Shown: positions 1 to 5,288, counted from the stretch's first letter. The stretch: 5,503 nt of DNA from an uncultured Clostridia bacterium (GCA_945947715.1 CAMEYZ010000151.1:1-5503); one strand, 5' to 3'. Made by a program: numbers and translations. The notes: generated from the sequence alone by a model not told the origin.

Positions 1-1
1 G

Positions 2-517
2 ATATACAAGAACCTCATGGAGCACGGCATAGATATGACAAAGGACAGGATACCAATATACCCCTGTCAGCACTATCTTATGGGCGGCATCAACGTCAAT
101 ACCAACGCCGAGACTACAATAAAGGGTCTGTATGCCGTGGGAGAATGTTCTCATACGGGAGTTCACGGAAACAACCGTCTTGCTTCCAACTCGCTGCTTG
201 AAGCTCTTGTGTTCGGTCACAGAGCGGCTCTCGACATCACAGAGAAGATAGATAGAGCCTCAGACCTTGATGACTTCGAGTTTGACTCCCCCGAAAATGC
301 GGAGCATATCCCCGCAGGCATAAGGACGGAGGTCCGTCATATCATGCAGAAGTCATATTTTGTCATTCCCAACATGCAGGAGGCGGTCAACGGCTTCCAG
401 AGAGTTTCCGAGCTCAAGCACATGCTTGAAACGGGCAACTACATCATCGACCGGGACTATGTGGAGGCAAAGGCTATCACGACCTGCGCTTATCTTATAC
501 TTAAGGAAGTAATTTAG
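2..517 (+). CDS. nadB: L-aspartate oxidase, C-terminal part (5' end outside window)
   Basis: NadB is a cytoplasmic FAD enzyme that oxidises L-aspartate to iminoaspartate, which NadA uses to make quinolinate for NAD. The reading frame is open from base 2. It shows the family's QHYLMGGI stretch (His at bases 71-73), the FAD-contacting GLYAVGE segment, and GVHGNNRLASNSLLEALVFG with the conserved Arg at 176-178, equivalent to the substrate-binding Arg of E. coli NadB. A helical C-terminal domain follows (about bases 310-510). The protein ends at KEVI, just before the place where longer NadB proteins carry an ESRGxH motif. A terminator starts 7 bases after the stop and no other frame continues the motif, so the short end looks native. 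From memory, short NadB forms (about 430 residues) occur in clostridia. The related fumarate reductase/succinate dehydrogenase flavoproteins are the main alternative, but the HGNNRLASNSLLE form favours NadB. Confidence 0.88.
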   Translation: MYKNLMEHGIDMTKDRIPIYPCQHYLMGGINVNTNAETTIKGLYAVGECSHTGVHGNNRLASNSLLEALVFGHRAALDITEKIDRASDLDDFEFDSPENAEHIPAGIRTEVRHIMQKSYFVIPNMQEAVNGFQRVSELKHMLETGNYIIDRDYVEAKAITTCAYLILKEVI

Positions 518-523
518 TTGATT

Positions 524-562
524 AAAGCAAGCCGTCAGGGTGTTTCTCTGGCGGCTTGCTTT
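524..562 (+). terminator. Intrinsic terminator of nadB
   Basis: A perfect 11-bp stem (524-534 with 552-562, AAAGCAAGCCG / CGGCTTGCTTT) extends inward by six more pairs, two of them G-T, to a 5-base loop at 541-545. This gives a 17-bp hairpin. The T-run is short (560-563) and lies partly in the stem base. It begins 7 bases after the nadB stop, the expected position for that gene's terminator. Confidence 0.85.
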
Positions 563-568
563 TGCACA

Positions 569-598
569 AAAAACGGACAGTCTACACTGCCCGTTTTT
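569..598 (-). terminator. Terminator of spoVG, probably bidirectional
   Basis: The stem is AAAAACGG (569-576) with CCGTTTTT (591-598), one A/C mismatch (577/590), then CAGT/ACTG closing a 4-base loop (582-585). Read on the minus strand it is a GC-centred hairpin followed by a run of T (six, complementing A568-573), located about 40 bases after the spoVG stop. The A-tract and T-tract flanks make it nearly symmetrical, so it could also act as a backup for nadB transcription. Confidence 0.8.
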
Positions 599-638
599 AC
601 GATCTGATGATTAGTTTCAGCTATCGGTCATCAATGAC

Positions 639-935
639 TCAAAGACCTGCTCTTTCGGCTTCTTCCTCAGCCTGCATCTGCTCTAAGTGTCTCTGATATG
701 CGTCGAGGATCTGGCTTTCGATCATCTGACGCGCCTCGGGAGAAATGGGGTGAACGATATCTCTGAAAATACCGTTTTCATCCTTTCTGCTGGGCATTGC
801 CACGAAGAGCCTCTCGTCGCCCTGTACGACCTTGATATCATGTACTGCGAGCATATTGTCGAGGGTAATGGAAATCACTGCACGGAGTCTGCCCTCTGTG
901 ATGATCTTTCTGATTTTGATGTCTGTGATTGTCAT
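639..935 (-). CDS. spoVG: SpoVG family regulator
   Basis: This 98-residue protein matches SpoVG of Bacillus (97 residues) along most of its length. Signature stretches are the N-terminal strand ITDIKIRKI, then GRLRAVISITLDNMLAVHDI (residues 15-34), LFVAMPSRKDENGIFRDI (43-60) and the HPI turn at 62-64. A helix follows, then an acidic C-terminal tail rich in Glu (about 85-98). In other Firmicutes SpoVG is a small nucleic-acid-binding protein that affects septation, sporulation and envelope or virulence genes. It is also present in non-sporulating species, so it does not by itself prove sporulation. The ATG is supported by an AGGAGG site 9 bases upstream. The gene stands alone, converging on nadB and diverging from murC. 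From memory, spoVG lies near murC in some clostridia too, so the association may be old. Confidence 0.95.
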   Translation of the reverse strand: MTITDIKIRKIITEGRLRAVISITLDNMLAVHDIKVVQGDERLFVAMPSRKDENGIFRDIVHPISPEARQMIESQILDAYQRHLEQMQAEEEAERAGL

Positions 936-944
936 AACATTTGT

Positions 945-950
945 CCTCCT
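945..950 (-). promoter_or_regulatory. Ribosome binding site of spoVG
   Basis: AGGAGG on the minus strand, 9 bases before the ATG at 935-933. It fixes the start codon over an out-of-frame ATG 5 bases upstream. Confidence 0.85.
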
Positions 951-984
951 GTTTTTACCGTTTGGATACTAAAAATATATAACC

Positions 985-1021
985 GTGTTTATGCAGAATA
1001 ATGCCATATCTGCACAAATAC
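985..1021 (-). promoter_or_regulatory. Stem-loop at the 5' end of the spoVG leader
   Basis: The arms 985-997 and 1009-1021 are complementary at 12 of 13 positions when read as minus-strand RNA (11 Watson-Crick pairs, one G-U, one A/C mismatch), with an 11-base loop (998-1008). If the TATAAT at 1036-1031 is the spoVG -10 box, transcription would start around 1024, placing this hairpin within a few bases of the mRNA 5' end. Such 5' hairpins can stabilise an mRNA. A DNA operator is the alternative reading. The pairing is seen directly; the role is inferred. Confidence 0.55.
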
Positions 1022-1030
1022 TATTGTTTT

Positions 1031-1036
1031 ATTATA
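1031..1036 (-). promoter_or_regulatory. spoVG: Candidate -10 box of spoVG promoter
   Basis: The minus strand reads TATAAT, a perfect sigma-A -10 hexamer, about 95 bases upstream of the spoVG start. No good TTGACA lies 16-18 bases upstream (AGGCAA at the 17-bp position), so the promoter would be weak or activator-dependent. Bacillus spoVG uses sigma-H. An AAGGCAAT stretch here is loosely like a sigma-H -35, but no matching GAAT -10 was found. Confidence 0.45.
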
Positions 1037-1060
1037 AGGCTTTTAGCTTAAAATTGCCTT
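1036..1060. repeat. Imperfect inverted repeat, AAGGC ... GCCTT
   Basis: Arms AAGGCTTTTA (1036-1045) and TAAAA-TT-GCCTT (1049-1060) are complementary apart from a two-base bulge, around a 3-base centre. It overlaps the candidate spoVG -10 box and abuts the 1059-1077 palindrome. It could be a regulator site or chance in AT-rich DNA. Confidence 0.4.
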
Positions 1061-1077
1061 AAGTGTTTATCACTTAA
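1059..1077. repeat. Perfect 19-bp palindrome, possible operator
   Basis: TTAAGTG-TTTAT-CACTTAA has two perfect 7-bp arms (1059-1065 and 1071-1077) around a 5-base centre. It lies 23 bases upstream of the putative spoVG -10 box, overlapping where the -35 element would sit, and about 50 bases upstream of the murC -35 box. This size and symmetry suit a dimeric repressor or activator, but I do not recognise the motif. It is not a canonical LexA box of the Bacillus type. Confidence 0.5.
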
Positions 1078-1128
1078 TTGTTAATATATTGTAAATATTC
1101 AAAAATTTCAGGCTGTCTGGAAAATCTG

Positions 1129-1158
1129 TTGACAAAGTTTAAACGTTTGTGCTATAAT
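1129..1158 (+). promoter_or_regulatory. murC: Sigma-A promoter of the murC operon
   Basis: Perfect TTGACA (1129-1134) and perfect TATAAT (1153-1158), 18-bp spacer, with an extended -10 TGC just before the -10 box. An A/T-rich block lies upstream. The expected start is near 1165, giving a leader of about 90 bases. A promoter this close to consensus suggests strong basal expression that a repressor may limit. Confidence 0.88.
1133..1149. promoter_or_regulatory. Near-palindrome inside the murC promoter spacer
   Basis: CAAAGTTT (1133-1140) faces AAACGTTTG (1141-1149). Removing the single G at 1145 would leave a perfect 16-bp palindrome. It overlaps the end of the -35 box and fills most of the spacer, a usual repressor position. 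It lacks the GAAC-N4-GTTC form of the Bacillus LexA box, so LexA binding is only a possibility. Confidence 0.35.
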
Positions 1159-1201
1159 ATATAATATAATGTGCAATTCTGAATTTATCGGGAAATGGTC
1201 A

Positions 1202-1214
1202 CGGATATCATCCG
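1202..1214 (+). other. Small hairpin in murC leader
   Basis: CGGAT (1202-1206) pairs with ATCCG (1210-1214) around a 3-base loop. It lies about 30 bases before the ribosome binding site and is not positioned to hide it. No T-run follows, so it is not a terminator. Confidence 0.3.
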
Positions 1215-1242
1215 CAGGCTGTTTACCGTCGATTATTTTAAC

Positions 1243-1248
1243 AGGAGG
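1243..1248 (+). promoter_or_regulatory. Ribosome binding site of murC
   Basis: Consensus AGGAGG, 8 bases before the ATG at 1257. Confidence 0.85.
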
Positions 1249-1256
1249 TCTTCTTC

Positions 1257-2654
1257 ATGAAGAGCGATATTCTGTCGGGTAAAAAACATATCCATTTTAT
1301 CGGAGTGGGCGGCTCGGGAATGTATCCGCTGGCGCAGATACTCCGCTCAAAGGGATATCATGTCACAGGCTCCGACAATAACGAAACGGAGACCTTAAAG
1401 GCTGTCCGCGATGCGGGCGTTGTTGTATATCCTCTCGGTCAGCGGGCGGAAAATATCGAGGGAGCGGACCTTATCGTCTATACCTCCGCAGTAATGGAAA
1501 CTAACCCTGAGCTTGCTGCCGCAAGAAAAAGCGGAGTACAGCTCCTTGAACGGGCAGAGCTTCTCGGTATCATTACGGAGGCTTATCCTAACGCAGTGTG
1601 CGTCAGCGGTACTCATGGTAAAACCACCGTTACCTCTATGATAACTCAGATACTCGTTGAGAGCGGCAAGGATATTACTGCATACATCGGCGGAAAGCTG
1701 CCCATTATCCATGGCAGCGGCAGAGTGGGATCTGACGGTACCATGGTATGCGAATCCTGCGAGTTCCGCGACCACTTTTTAAAGCTTTTCCCTGATATCG
1801 CCGTGATACTCAATATTGACGAGGATCATCTGGACTATTTTAAAAATCTTGACAATATAATCGCTTCCTTCCGCAGCTTTGCGCAGAATGCTTCAAGGGC
1901 GGTCATCGTCTGCGGCGATGACGAAAACTCCATGAAGGCGGTACAGGGCCTTGACAAGGATATCGTCACCTTTGGAAAGGGTACGGATAATATCTGGCGT
2001 CCCGAAAATATTCGCTATATCAGCGGCATGAAAACTGAGTTCGATATCATGCACAGCGGGGAGCTTTTCGTTCATGCAGAGCTTAATATCCCCGGCAGAC
2101 ACAATGTTTTAAATGCTGTGGCAGCGGCTGCTGCGGCCTCCATGTCGGGAGCAGCTCCTGAGGATATCGCTAAGGGACTTTCAGACTTCCGCGGCGCAGG
2201 CAGGCGCTTTGAAAAATATGGCGAGGAAAAGGGCGTTACCGTTGTGGACGATTATGCTCATCACCCCGCGGAAATTGCCGCATGCCTTACTGCTGCAAAG
2301 GAGCTTGACTTCAAGCAGGTCTGGGCGGTTTTCCAGCCCTTCACCTTCTCGCGGACTGCTCTGCTTATGGAGGATTTCGCAAGGGCGCTTCAGATAGCTG
2401 ACAAGCGCGTTATCACCGCTATTATGGGCGGACGGGAAAATAATGACTATGATGTCCATACCTCTCAGCTGGCGGCTATCACTCCTGATGCTGTGTTCTT
2501 CGAGGAGGAGGACCATGATAAGAACTTCGAGCTGGTGACCGATTATGTGGCAGATAATGCCCAGGCGGGAGATCTGGTGATAACTCTCGGCTGCGGCGAT
2601 GTGAATAAGGCGGCAAGACTGCTGCTGAAAAAATTGTCTGAAAGGAGCAGCTGA
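1257..2654 (+). CDS. murC: UDP-N-acetylmuramate--L-alanine ligase
   Basis: MurC is the cytoplasmic ATP-dependent ligase that adds L-Ala to UDP-MurNAc, the first amino acid of the peptidoglycan stem. The 465-residue length is full size. The N-terminal Rossmann domain has HFIGVGGSGM (13-22). The central ATPase domain has the P-loop GTHGKTT (118-124), ESCEF (166-170) and NIDEDHLDYF (186-195). Next come PGRHNVLNA (279-287) and GAGRRFE (313-319). The C-terminal domain has VVDDYAHHP (329-337), the MurC/Mpl-type signature, and FQPFTFSRT (359-367). Many MurC proteins have His where this one has Phe362, probably a lineage variant. Mpl is the main alternative, but gene size, motifs and position favour MurC. 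The strong promoter and AGGAGG site precede it, and lexA follows after a single base, with its ribosome binding site inside the murC 3' end. Confidence 0.96.
   Translation: MKSDILSGKKHIHFIGVGGSGMYPLAQILRSKGYHVTGSDNNETETLKAVRDAGVVVYPLGQRAENIEGADLIVYTSAVMETNPELAAARKSGVQLLERAELLGIITEAYPNAVCVSGTHGKTTVTSMITQILVESGKDITAYIGGKLPIIHGSGRVGSDGTMVCESCEFRDHFLKLFPDIAVILNIDEDHLDYFKNLDNIIASFRSFAQNASRAVIVCGDDENSMKAVQGLDKDIVTFGKGTDNIWRPENIRYISGMKTEFDIMHSGELFVHAELNIPGRHNVLNAVAAAAAASMSGAAPEDIAKGLSDFRGAGRRFEKYGEEKGVTVVDDYAHHPAEIAACLTAAKELDFKQVWAVFQPFTFSRTALLMEDFARALQIADKRVITAIMGGRENNDYDVHTSQLAAITPDAVFFEEEDHDKNFELVTDYVADNAQAGDLVITLGCGDVNKAARLLLKKLSERSS
2641..2647 (+). promoter_or_regulatory. Ribosome binding site of lexA inside murC
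   Basis: AAAGGAG within the last codons of murC, 8 bases before the lexA ATG at 2656. It supports that start and suggests translational coupling to murC. Confidence 0.75.
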
Positions 2655-2655
2655 A

Positions 2656-3252
2656 ATGTCCGAAAGAGCTAAAACCAAGGAAAACGAGAAAAAAGTCTAC
2701 GAATATATCGTTGAGCGGACTGTGGACGGGATACCTCCGTCGATACGTGAGATATGTGCTGCGCTGGGACTGCGCTCCACATCCACCGCCGCAAGGTATG
2801 TCAATTCCTTAGTTGAAAAGGGTCTGCTGGAAAAGGCGGACGGCAGGAACCGCGGTATCCGTCCCGCAGGCGATAACGGCGTGAGAGTCCCGCTGGTGGG
2901 CACTATCACCGCAGGCCAGCCTATCACCGCTATTGAGGAGGTCACCGACTATATCACCTTCCGCCCCGTCAATAAGGTCTATGGCAAGCTTTTTGCTCTG
3001 AATGTCAAGGGCGACAGCATGGTAAATGCGGGTATCCTTAACGGAGATATCGTTATTATCGAACAGTGCAGCACCGTCAGAAATGGTACTATCGCAGCTG
3101 TCCTCGTGGACGGCGAGGAGGCTACCGTCAAGAGATTTTACAAGGAAAACGGAGGCTATCGCTTACAGCCTGAGAATGACTTCATGGAGCCCATACTGGT
3201 GCAGGAATGTAGTATCCTCGGCAGAGTGGCGGCAGTGATCAGATATTTATGA
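2656..3252 (+). CDS. lexA: LexA SOS repressor
   Basis: LexA represses DNA-damage genes and cleaves itself when RecA forms filaments on single-stranded DNA. This 198-residue protein has the full layout. The N-terminal winged helix (about 1-68) includes PPSIREICAALGLRSTSTAA (27-46). The cleavage dyad is Ala86-Gly87 in TITAGQP. The S24-type peptidase domain carries the catalytic Ser121 in VKGDSM and Lys159 in ATVKRF, and the C-terminal GRVAAVIRYL strand closes the fold. All residues needed for autocleavage are present, so it should be functional. It starts 1 base after the murC stop. LexA usually controls its own gene, but I found no GAAC-N4-GTTC box in the window. Control must come through the distant murC promoter, a divergent box type, or not be autoregulatory. 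Confidence 0.96.
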   Translation: MSERAKTKENEKKVYEYIVERTVDGIPPSIREICAALGLRSTSTAARYVNSLVEKGLLEKADGRNRGIRPAGDNGVRVPLVGTITAGQPITAIEEVTDYITFRPVNKVYGKLFALNVKGDSMVNAGILNGDIVIIEQCSTVRNGTIAAVLVDGEEATVKRFYKENGGYRLQPENDFMEPILVQECSILGRVAAVIRYL

Positions 3253-4250
3253 TGAACAATTTCAATAATTACAGCAGGGGCGTTACATATTATGACAGGA
3301 CGCTATATCCTACTCCCAATGAGAAAAAAAGCATACGCAGGGTGTTTTCCAATACGGCATGGGCACTTCTGGCCAATGAAGTGCTTATAATGATATTTTA
3401 TTATGCACTGTCAATTTTTCTGTATGCCGCAGGCTTTGAGACCTACTATGATTCGGAGGGCGCTCTTATCCAGAGTGCTCCTGTGATATTCTTAAGCTGT
3501 ACCTCGGTGACCTTTGCGATGATATGCACCACTCTCATATTTGGCAGCGGATTTCATTTTAAGCTCACCGACCTTTTCGACACAGAACAGGTCACGGTGA
3601 AAAAGCTGCTGCTTACGGCACTTGTAGCTTTGGGGGCTGCGAATGTGGTGTATGTGATAAATATGTTCATGTCCGCGGCGGTATATGATCTGGGCTTTGA
3701 GTTAGATTACAGCGTCACCGACCCTGTGACAAAGGCGGACTGGGCTGTGGAGATAATCACCTCAGTGGTGCTGGCTCCGGTGTTTGAGGAGATATTTTAC
3801 AGGGGAATTATCATGAGAAGCCTAAGCCGGGTCAGCAAACGCTTTGCAATAATCGCTTCCTCAGTAATATTCGGGCTGATACATGGGAATATCTATCAGT
3901 TTATGCTCGGCTCCTTAGTAGGAATAGTGTTCGCCTATGCGGATATGAAAATGAACTCGATAATACCATCTATCGTGGCTCATACTGCCCTTAATTCACA
4001 TTTGTATATATATTATGCTTTTTCGGGAAAATACGAGGATTTTGCATACTTTATCTGTGTGGGAATATTTATAATCATCGGAACGGCAGCTCTTCTATAT
4101 GTGCTGAAGCACTACGGGATAGAATTTCCCGAATTCACCGAGCACCATAAAAAGCGCTGTTTGCCTGTGCTGGTGAGCTCTGTTCCTGCCTGGATATTCG
4201 TTGTATATGGGCTTTACAATATGTTCAGCTCCTTTACTCCGATAGAATAG
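3249..4250 (+). CDS. CPBP (CAAX/Abi-type) intramembrane metalloprotease
   Basis: This 333-residue multi-pass membrane protein has the three CPBP active-site motifs: FEEIFYRG with Glu180, Glu181 and Arg185; FGLIHG with Phe208 and His212; and AHTALNS with His245 and Asn249. Hydrophobic segments are visible at about 35-62, 78-98, 118-142, 165-185, 198-232 (two), 237-257, 262-287 and 305-326. The family includes CAAX-type proteases and bacteriocin self-immunity proteins; the substrate here cannot be told. The N-terminal 30 residues are polar and Tyr/Asn-rich. The start ATGATG overlaps the lexA stop (TGA at 3250-3252), and no clear ribosome binding site precedes it, so it is probably translated by reinitiation after lexA. 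Either Met (3249 or 3252) may be used. Codon use resembles the neighbours, with no sign of recent transfer. Confidence 0.9.
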   Translation: MMNNFNNYSRGVTYYDRTLYPTPNEKKSIRRVFSNTAWALLANEVLIMIFYYALSIFLYAAGFETYYDSEGALIQSAPVIFLSCTSVTFAMICTTLIFGSGFHFKLTDLFDTEQVTVKKLLLTALVALGAANVVYVINMFMSAAVYDLGFELDYSVTDPVTKADWAVEIITSVVLAPVFEEIFYRGIIMRSLSRVSKRFAIIASSVIFGLIHGNIYQFMLGSLVGIVFAYADMKMNSIIPSIVAHTALNSHLYIYYAFSGKYEDFAYFICVGIFIIIGTAALLYVLKHYGIEFPEFTEHHKKRCLPVLVSSVPAWIFVVYGLYNMFSSFTPIE

Positions 4251-4274
4251 TAATTTGCTGTCAGCTCACAACTT

Positions 4275-4283
4275 AAGGGGGTG
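4275..4283 (+). promoter_or_regulatory. Ribosome binding site that sets a GTG start
   Basis: AAGGGGGTG differs by one base from AAGGAGGTG and lies 7 bases before the GTG at 4291. It rules out the upstream in-frame TTG at 4255, which would place this site inside the coding region and has no site of its own. Confidence 0.75.
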
Positions 4284-4290
4284 TTTTTCT

Positions 4291-4860
4291 GTGCCTAAAT
4301 CTAATTTTGCCGATCCCGAAATGACTTCGGTACATTCGGTCAAGATACTTATTTGCTATCTGCTTACAAAGCTTGACCGTCCTGTTGCTGAGGAACAGCT
4401 CCTCGAGATCGCAGAGGACAGCGGCGTTATCAATTATTTCTATCTCTCCGAGGCCATTGAGGACCTGCTGAAAACAGGTGCTGTCAGCGCGGAAAACACC
4501 GATGATGGCCGGATATTCCGCATCGAGGAAAAGGGTCGCATGGGCTCGGACTATTTTAACCGATATATCCCTATCACCTTCCGAAGAAGTATACTTTCCT
4601 CGGCGTATTCCTATTTTGCGAAAATTCGCCGCGAGAACGAGTGCCGCTGCGAGATATGCCCCTCGGGAAACGGATTTTCTGTCAGCTTTTCTATCGGCGA
4701 TGAGTCCCTGGAGCTGATGAAGCTCGCTCTGTACGCCCCCGACGAGGAACAGGCAGAGCATATCGCCGAAAGGATAAAAAGGAATCCTACCGGGTTCTAT
4801 CAGAGCGTCATTAGGCTCATGCTGGAAAATCCTGAGGAGGAAACTCAGGTCGATTTGTGA
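4291..4860 (+). CDS. DUF4364-like winged-helix protein
   Basis: This 189-residue soluble protein starts at GTG. It resembles the DUF4364 family of Clostridia as I remember it, though I could not run a profile search. The N-terminal half (about 11-82) reads as a winged helix: a helix SVKILICYLLTKL, the helix-turn-helix region PVAEEQLLEIAEDSGVINYFYLSEAIEDLLKTGAV, and a wing ending GRIFRIEEKG. A conserved-looking YFNRYIPITFR linker (88-98) leads to a C-terminal alpha/beta half with Cys-rich ECRCEIC (about 117-123) and a helix near the end, APDEEQAEHIAERI. The function of the family is unknown; DNA binding is an inference from the fold. It lies 40 bases after the protease gene with no terminator between, so it is likely the last gene of the murC-lexA operon. 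Confidence 0.8.
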   Translation: MPKSNFADPEMTSVHSVKILICYLLTKLDRPVAEEQLLEIAEDSGVINYFYLSEAIEDLLKTGAVSAENTDDGRIFRIEEKGRMGSDYFNRYIPITFRRSILSSAYSYFAKIRRENECRCEICPSGNGFSVSFSIGDESLELMKLALYAPDEEQAEHIAERIKRNPTGFYQSVIRLMLENPEEETQVDL

Positions 4861-4869
4861 ATTTTACTG

Positions 4870-4898
4870 TTGCTTTTTGTGCACGGGTGTGTTATAAT
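4870..4898 (+). promoter_or_regulatory. Sigma-A promoter before the small membrane protein and proS
   Basis: TTGCTT (4870-4875), 17-bp spacer, TATAAT (4893-4898) with an extended -10 TG at 4890-4891. The expected start is near 4905, giving a leader of about 75 bases before the 4980 start. No terminator separates it from the upstream gene, so readthrough from the murC operon is also possible. The leader shows no T-box motif. Confidence 0.75.
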
Positions 4899-4979
4899 AG
4901 CAGATAGCTATTGAAGATATGCTGCTTAGGGGTAATTATCCGGTTCATTTTTGTAGGGTATGTAAAGGAAGTGCTGTTT

Positions 4980-5288
4980 ATGGATATTTACCGACTGACC
5001 GAAACTGCTGCGGAAAGCGCCGACAGCGCTGCAAGCGTTTCCAATATGGCAAGACTGCTTTTCGGACTGCTGGGGATACTGCTGCTTGTGTATCTTCTGG
5101 CGGAGCTTACTCCTAAGCTTTCGAGCTTTATCGACAGGCACCTTGACAGGGAGGATAAAAAGCCCCTTGAGCCTATCGACCCCAAGGATTACACAGTTCA
5201 TGACCCTTACGAGGGCGAAATAAAGGAAGAACCTTCCAAAGAAAATATTGATGAAAACAACGGCTCTGACAAAGCCGATGCGCCGTGA
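4980..5288 (+). CDS. Small single-pass membrane protein, unknown function
   Basis: I do not recognise this 102-residue protein. It has a polar, Ala/Ser/Glu-rich N-terminus (1-23), one strong transmembrane helix (about 24-43, LLFGLLGILLLVYLLAEL) and a charged tail of about 58 residues. The tail starts basic/amphipathic (SFIDRHLDREDKK) and becomes acidic and probably disordered, with EPIDPKDYTVHDPYEGE as its most ordered-looking piece. Positive charges after the helix suggest the tail is cytoplasmic and the N-terminus outside. There is no cleavable signal peptide pattern. The ATG is chosen because AAAGGAAG lies about 8 bases upstream; an in-frame TTG at 4911 would add 23 residues but falls almost at the transcript start with no site. 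It has its own promoter and precedes proS by 20 bases, so the two are likely co-transcribed. Confidence 0.8.
   Translation: MDIYRLTETAAESADSAASVSNMARLLFGLLGILLLVYLLAELTPKLSSFIDRHLDREDKKPLEPIDPKDYTVHDPYEGEIKEEPSKENIDENNGSDKADAP

Larger units (their letters stand above)
936..1256. promoter_or_regulatory. Divergent spoVG/murC control region
   Basis: This 321-base AT-rich non-coding stretch lies between two divergent starts. Going rightward it holds the spoVG ribosome binding site, a hairpin in the spoVG leader, the likely spoVG -10 box, two inverted repeats (1036-1060 and 1059-1077), an A/T-rich block at about 1081-1110 that could act as an UP element for murC, the murC promoter, a leader of roughly 90 bases, and the murC ribosome binding site. 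I see no riboswitch or T-box motif in either leader. Confidence 0.85.

Noticed and set aside
687..1001. Plus-strand open frame of 104 codons across spoVG
   Set aside because: It lies antisense to a clear spoVG and resembles no protein I know; the composition is a mirror of the real gene.
1129..1160. LexA (SOS) box in the murC promoter
   Set aside because: The AAACGTTT and GTTTAAAC palindromes do not fit GAAC-N4-GTTC. Kept only as an unassigned operator candidate.
936..1256. Sigma-H promoter for spoVG, as in Bacillus
   Set aside because: An AAGGCAAT stretch faintly resembles the -35, but no GAAT-type -10 is present at proper spacing.
2181..2678. Long minus-strand open frame (165 codons) inside murC
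   Set aside because: It is antisense to conserved murC motifs, has no ribosome binding site, and reflects codon bias of the real gene.
4255..4290. TTG start adding 12 residues to the DUF4364-like protein
   Set aside because: The strong AAGGGGGTG site at 4275-4283 points to the GTG at 4291 and would be inside the coding region otherwise.
4861..4890. Terminator after the DUF4364-like gene
   Set aside because: There are T-rich stretches but no hairpin stem, so transcription may read through.
4911..4979. TTG start adding 23 hydrophobic residues to the small membrane protein
   Set aside because: It falls within about 6 bases of the predicted transcription start with no ribosome binding site, while the ATG at 4980 has one. 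The extra segment would imply a second membrane helix, so the point deserves a homolog check.
4899..4979. T-box or other riboswitch controlling proS
   Set aside because: The leader is only about 75 bases, with no conserved T-box sequence or specifier/antiterminator hairpins.
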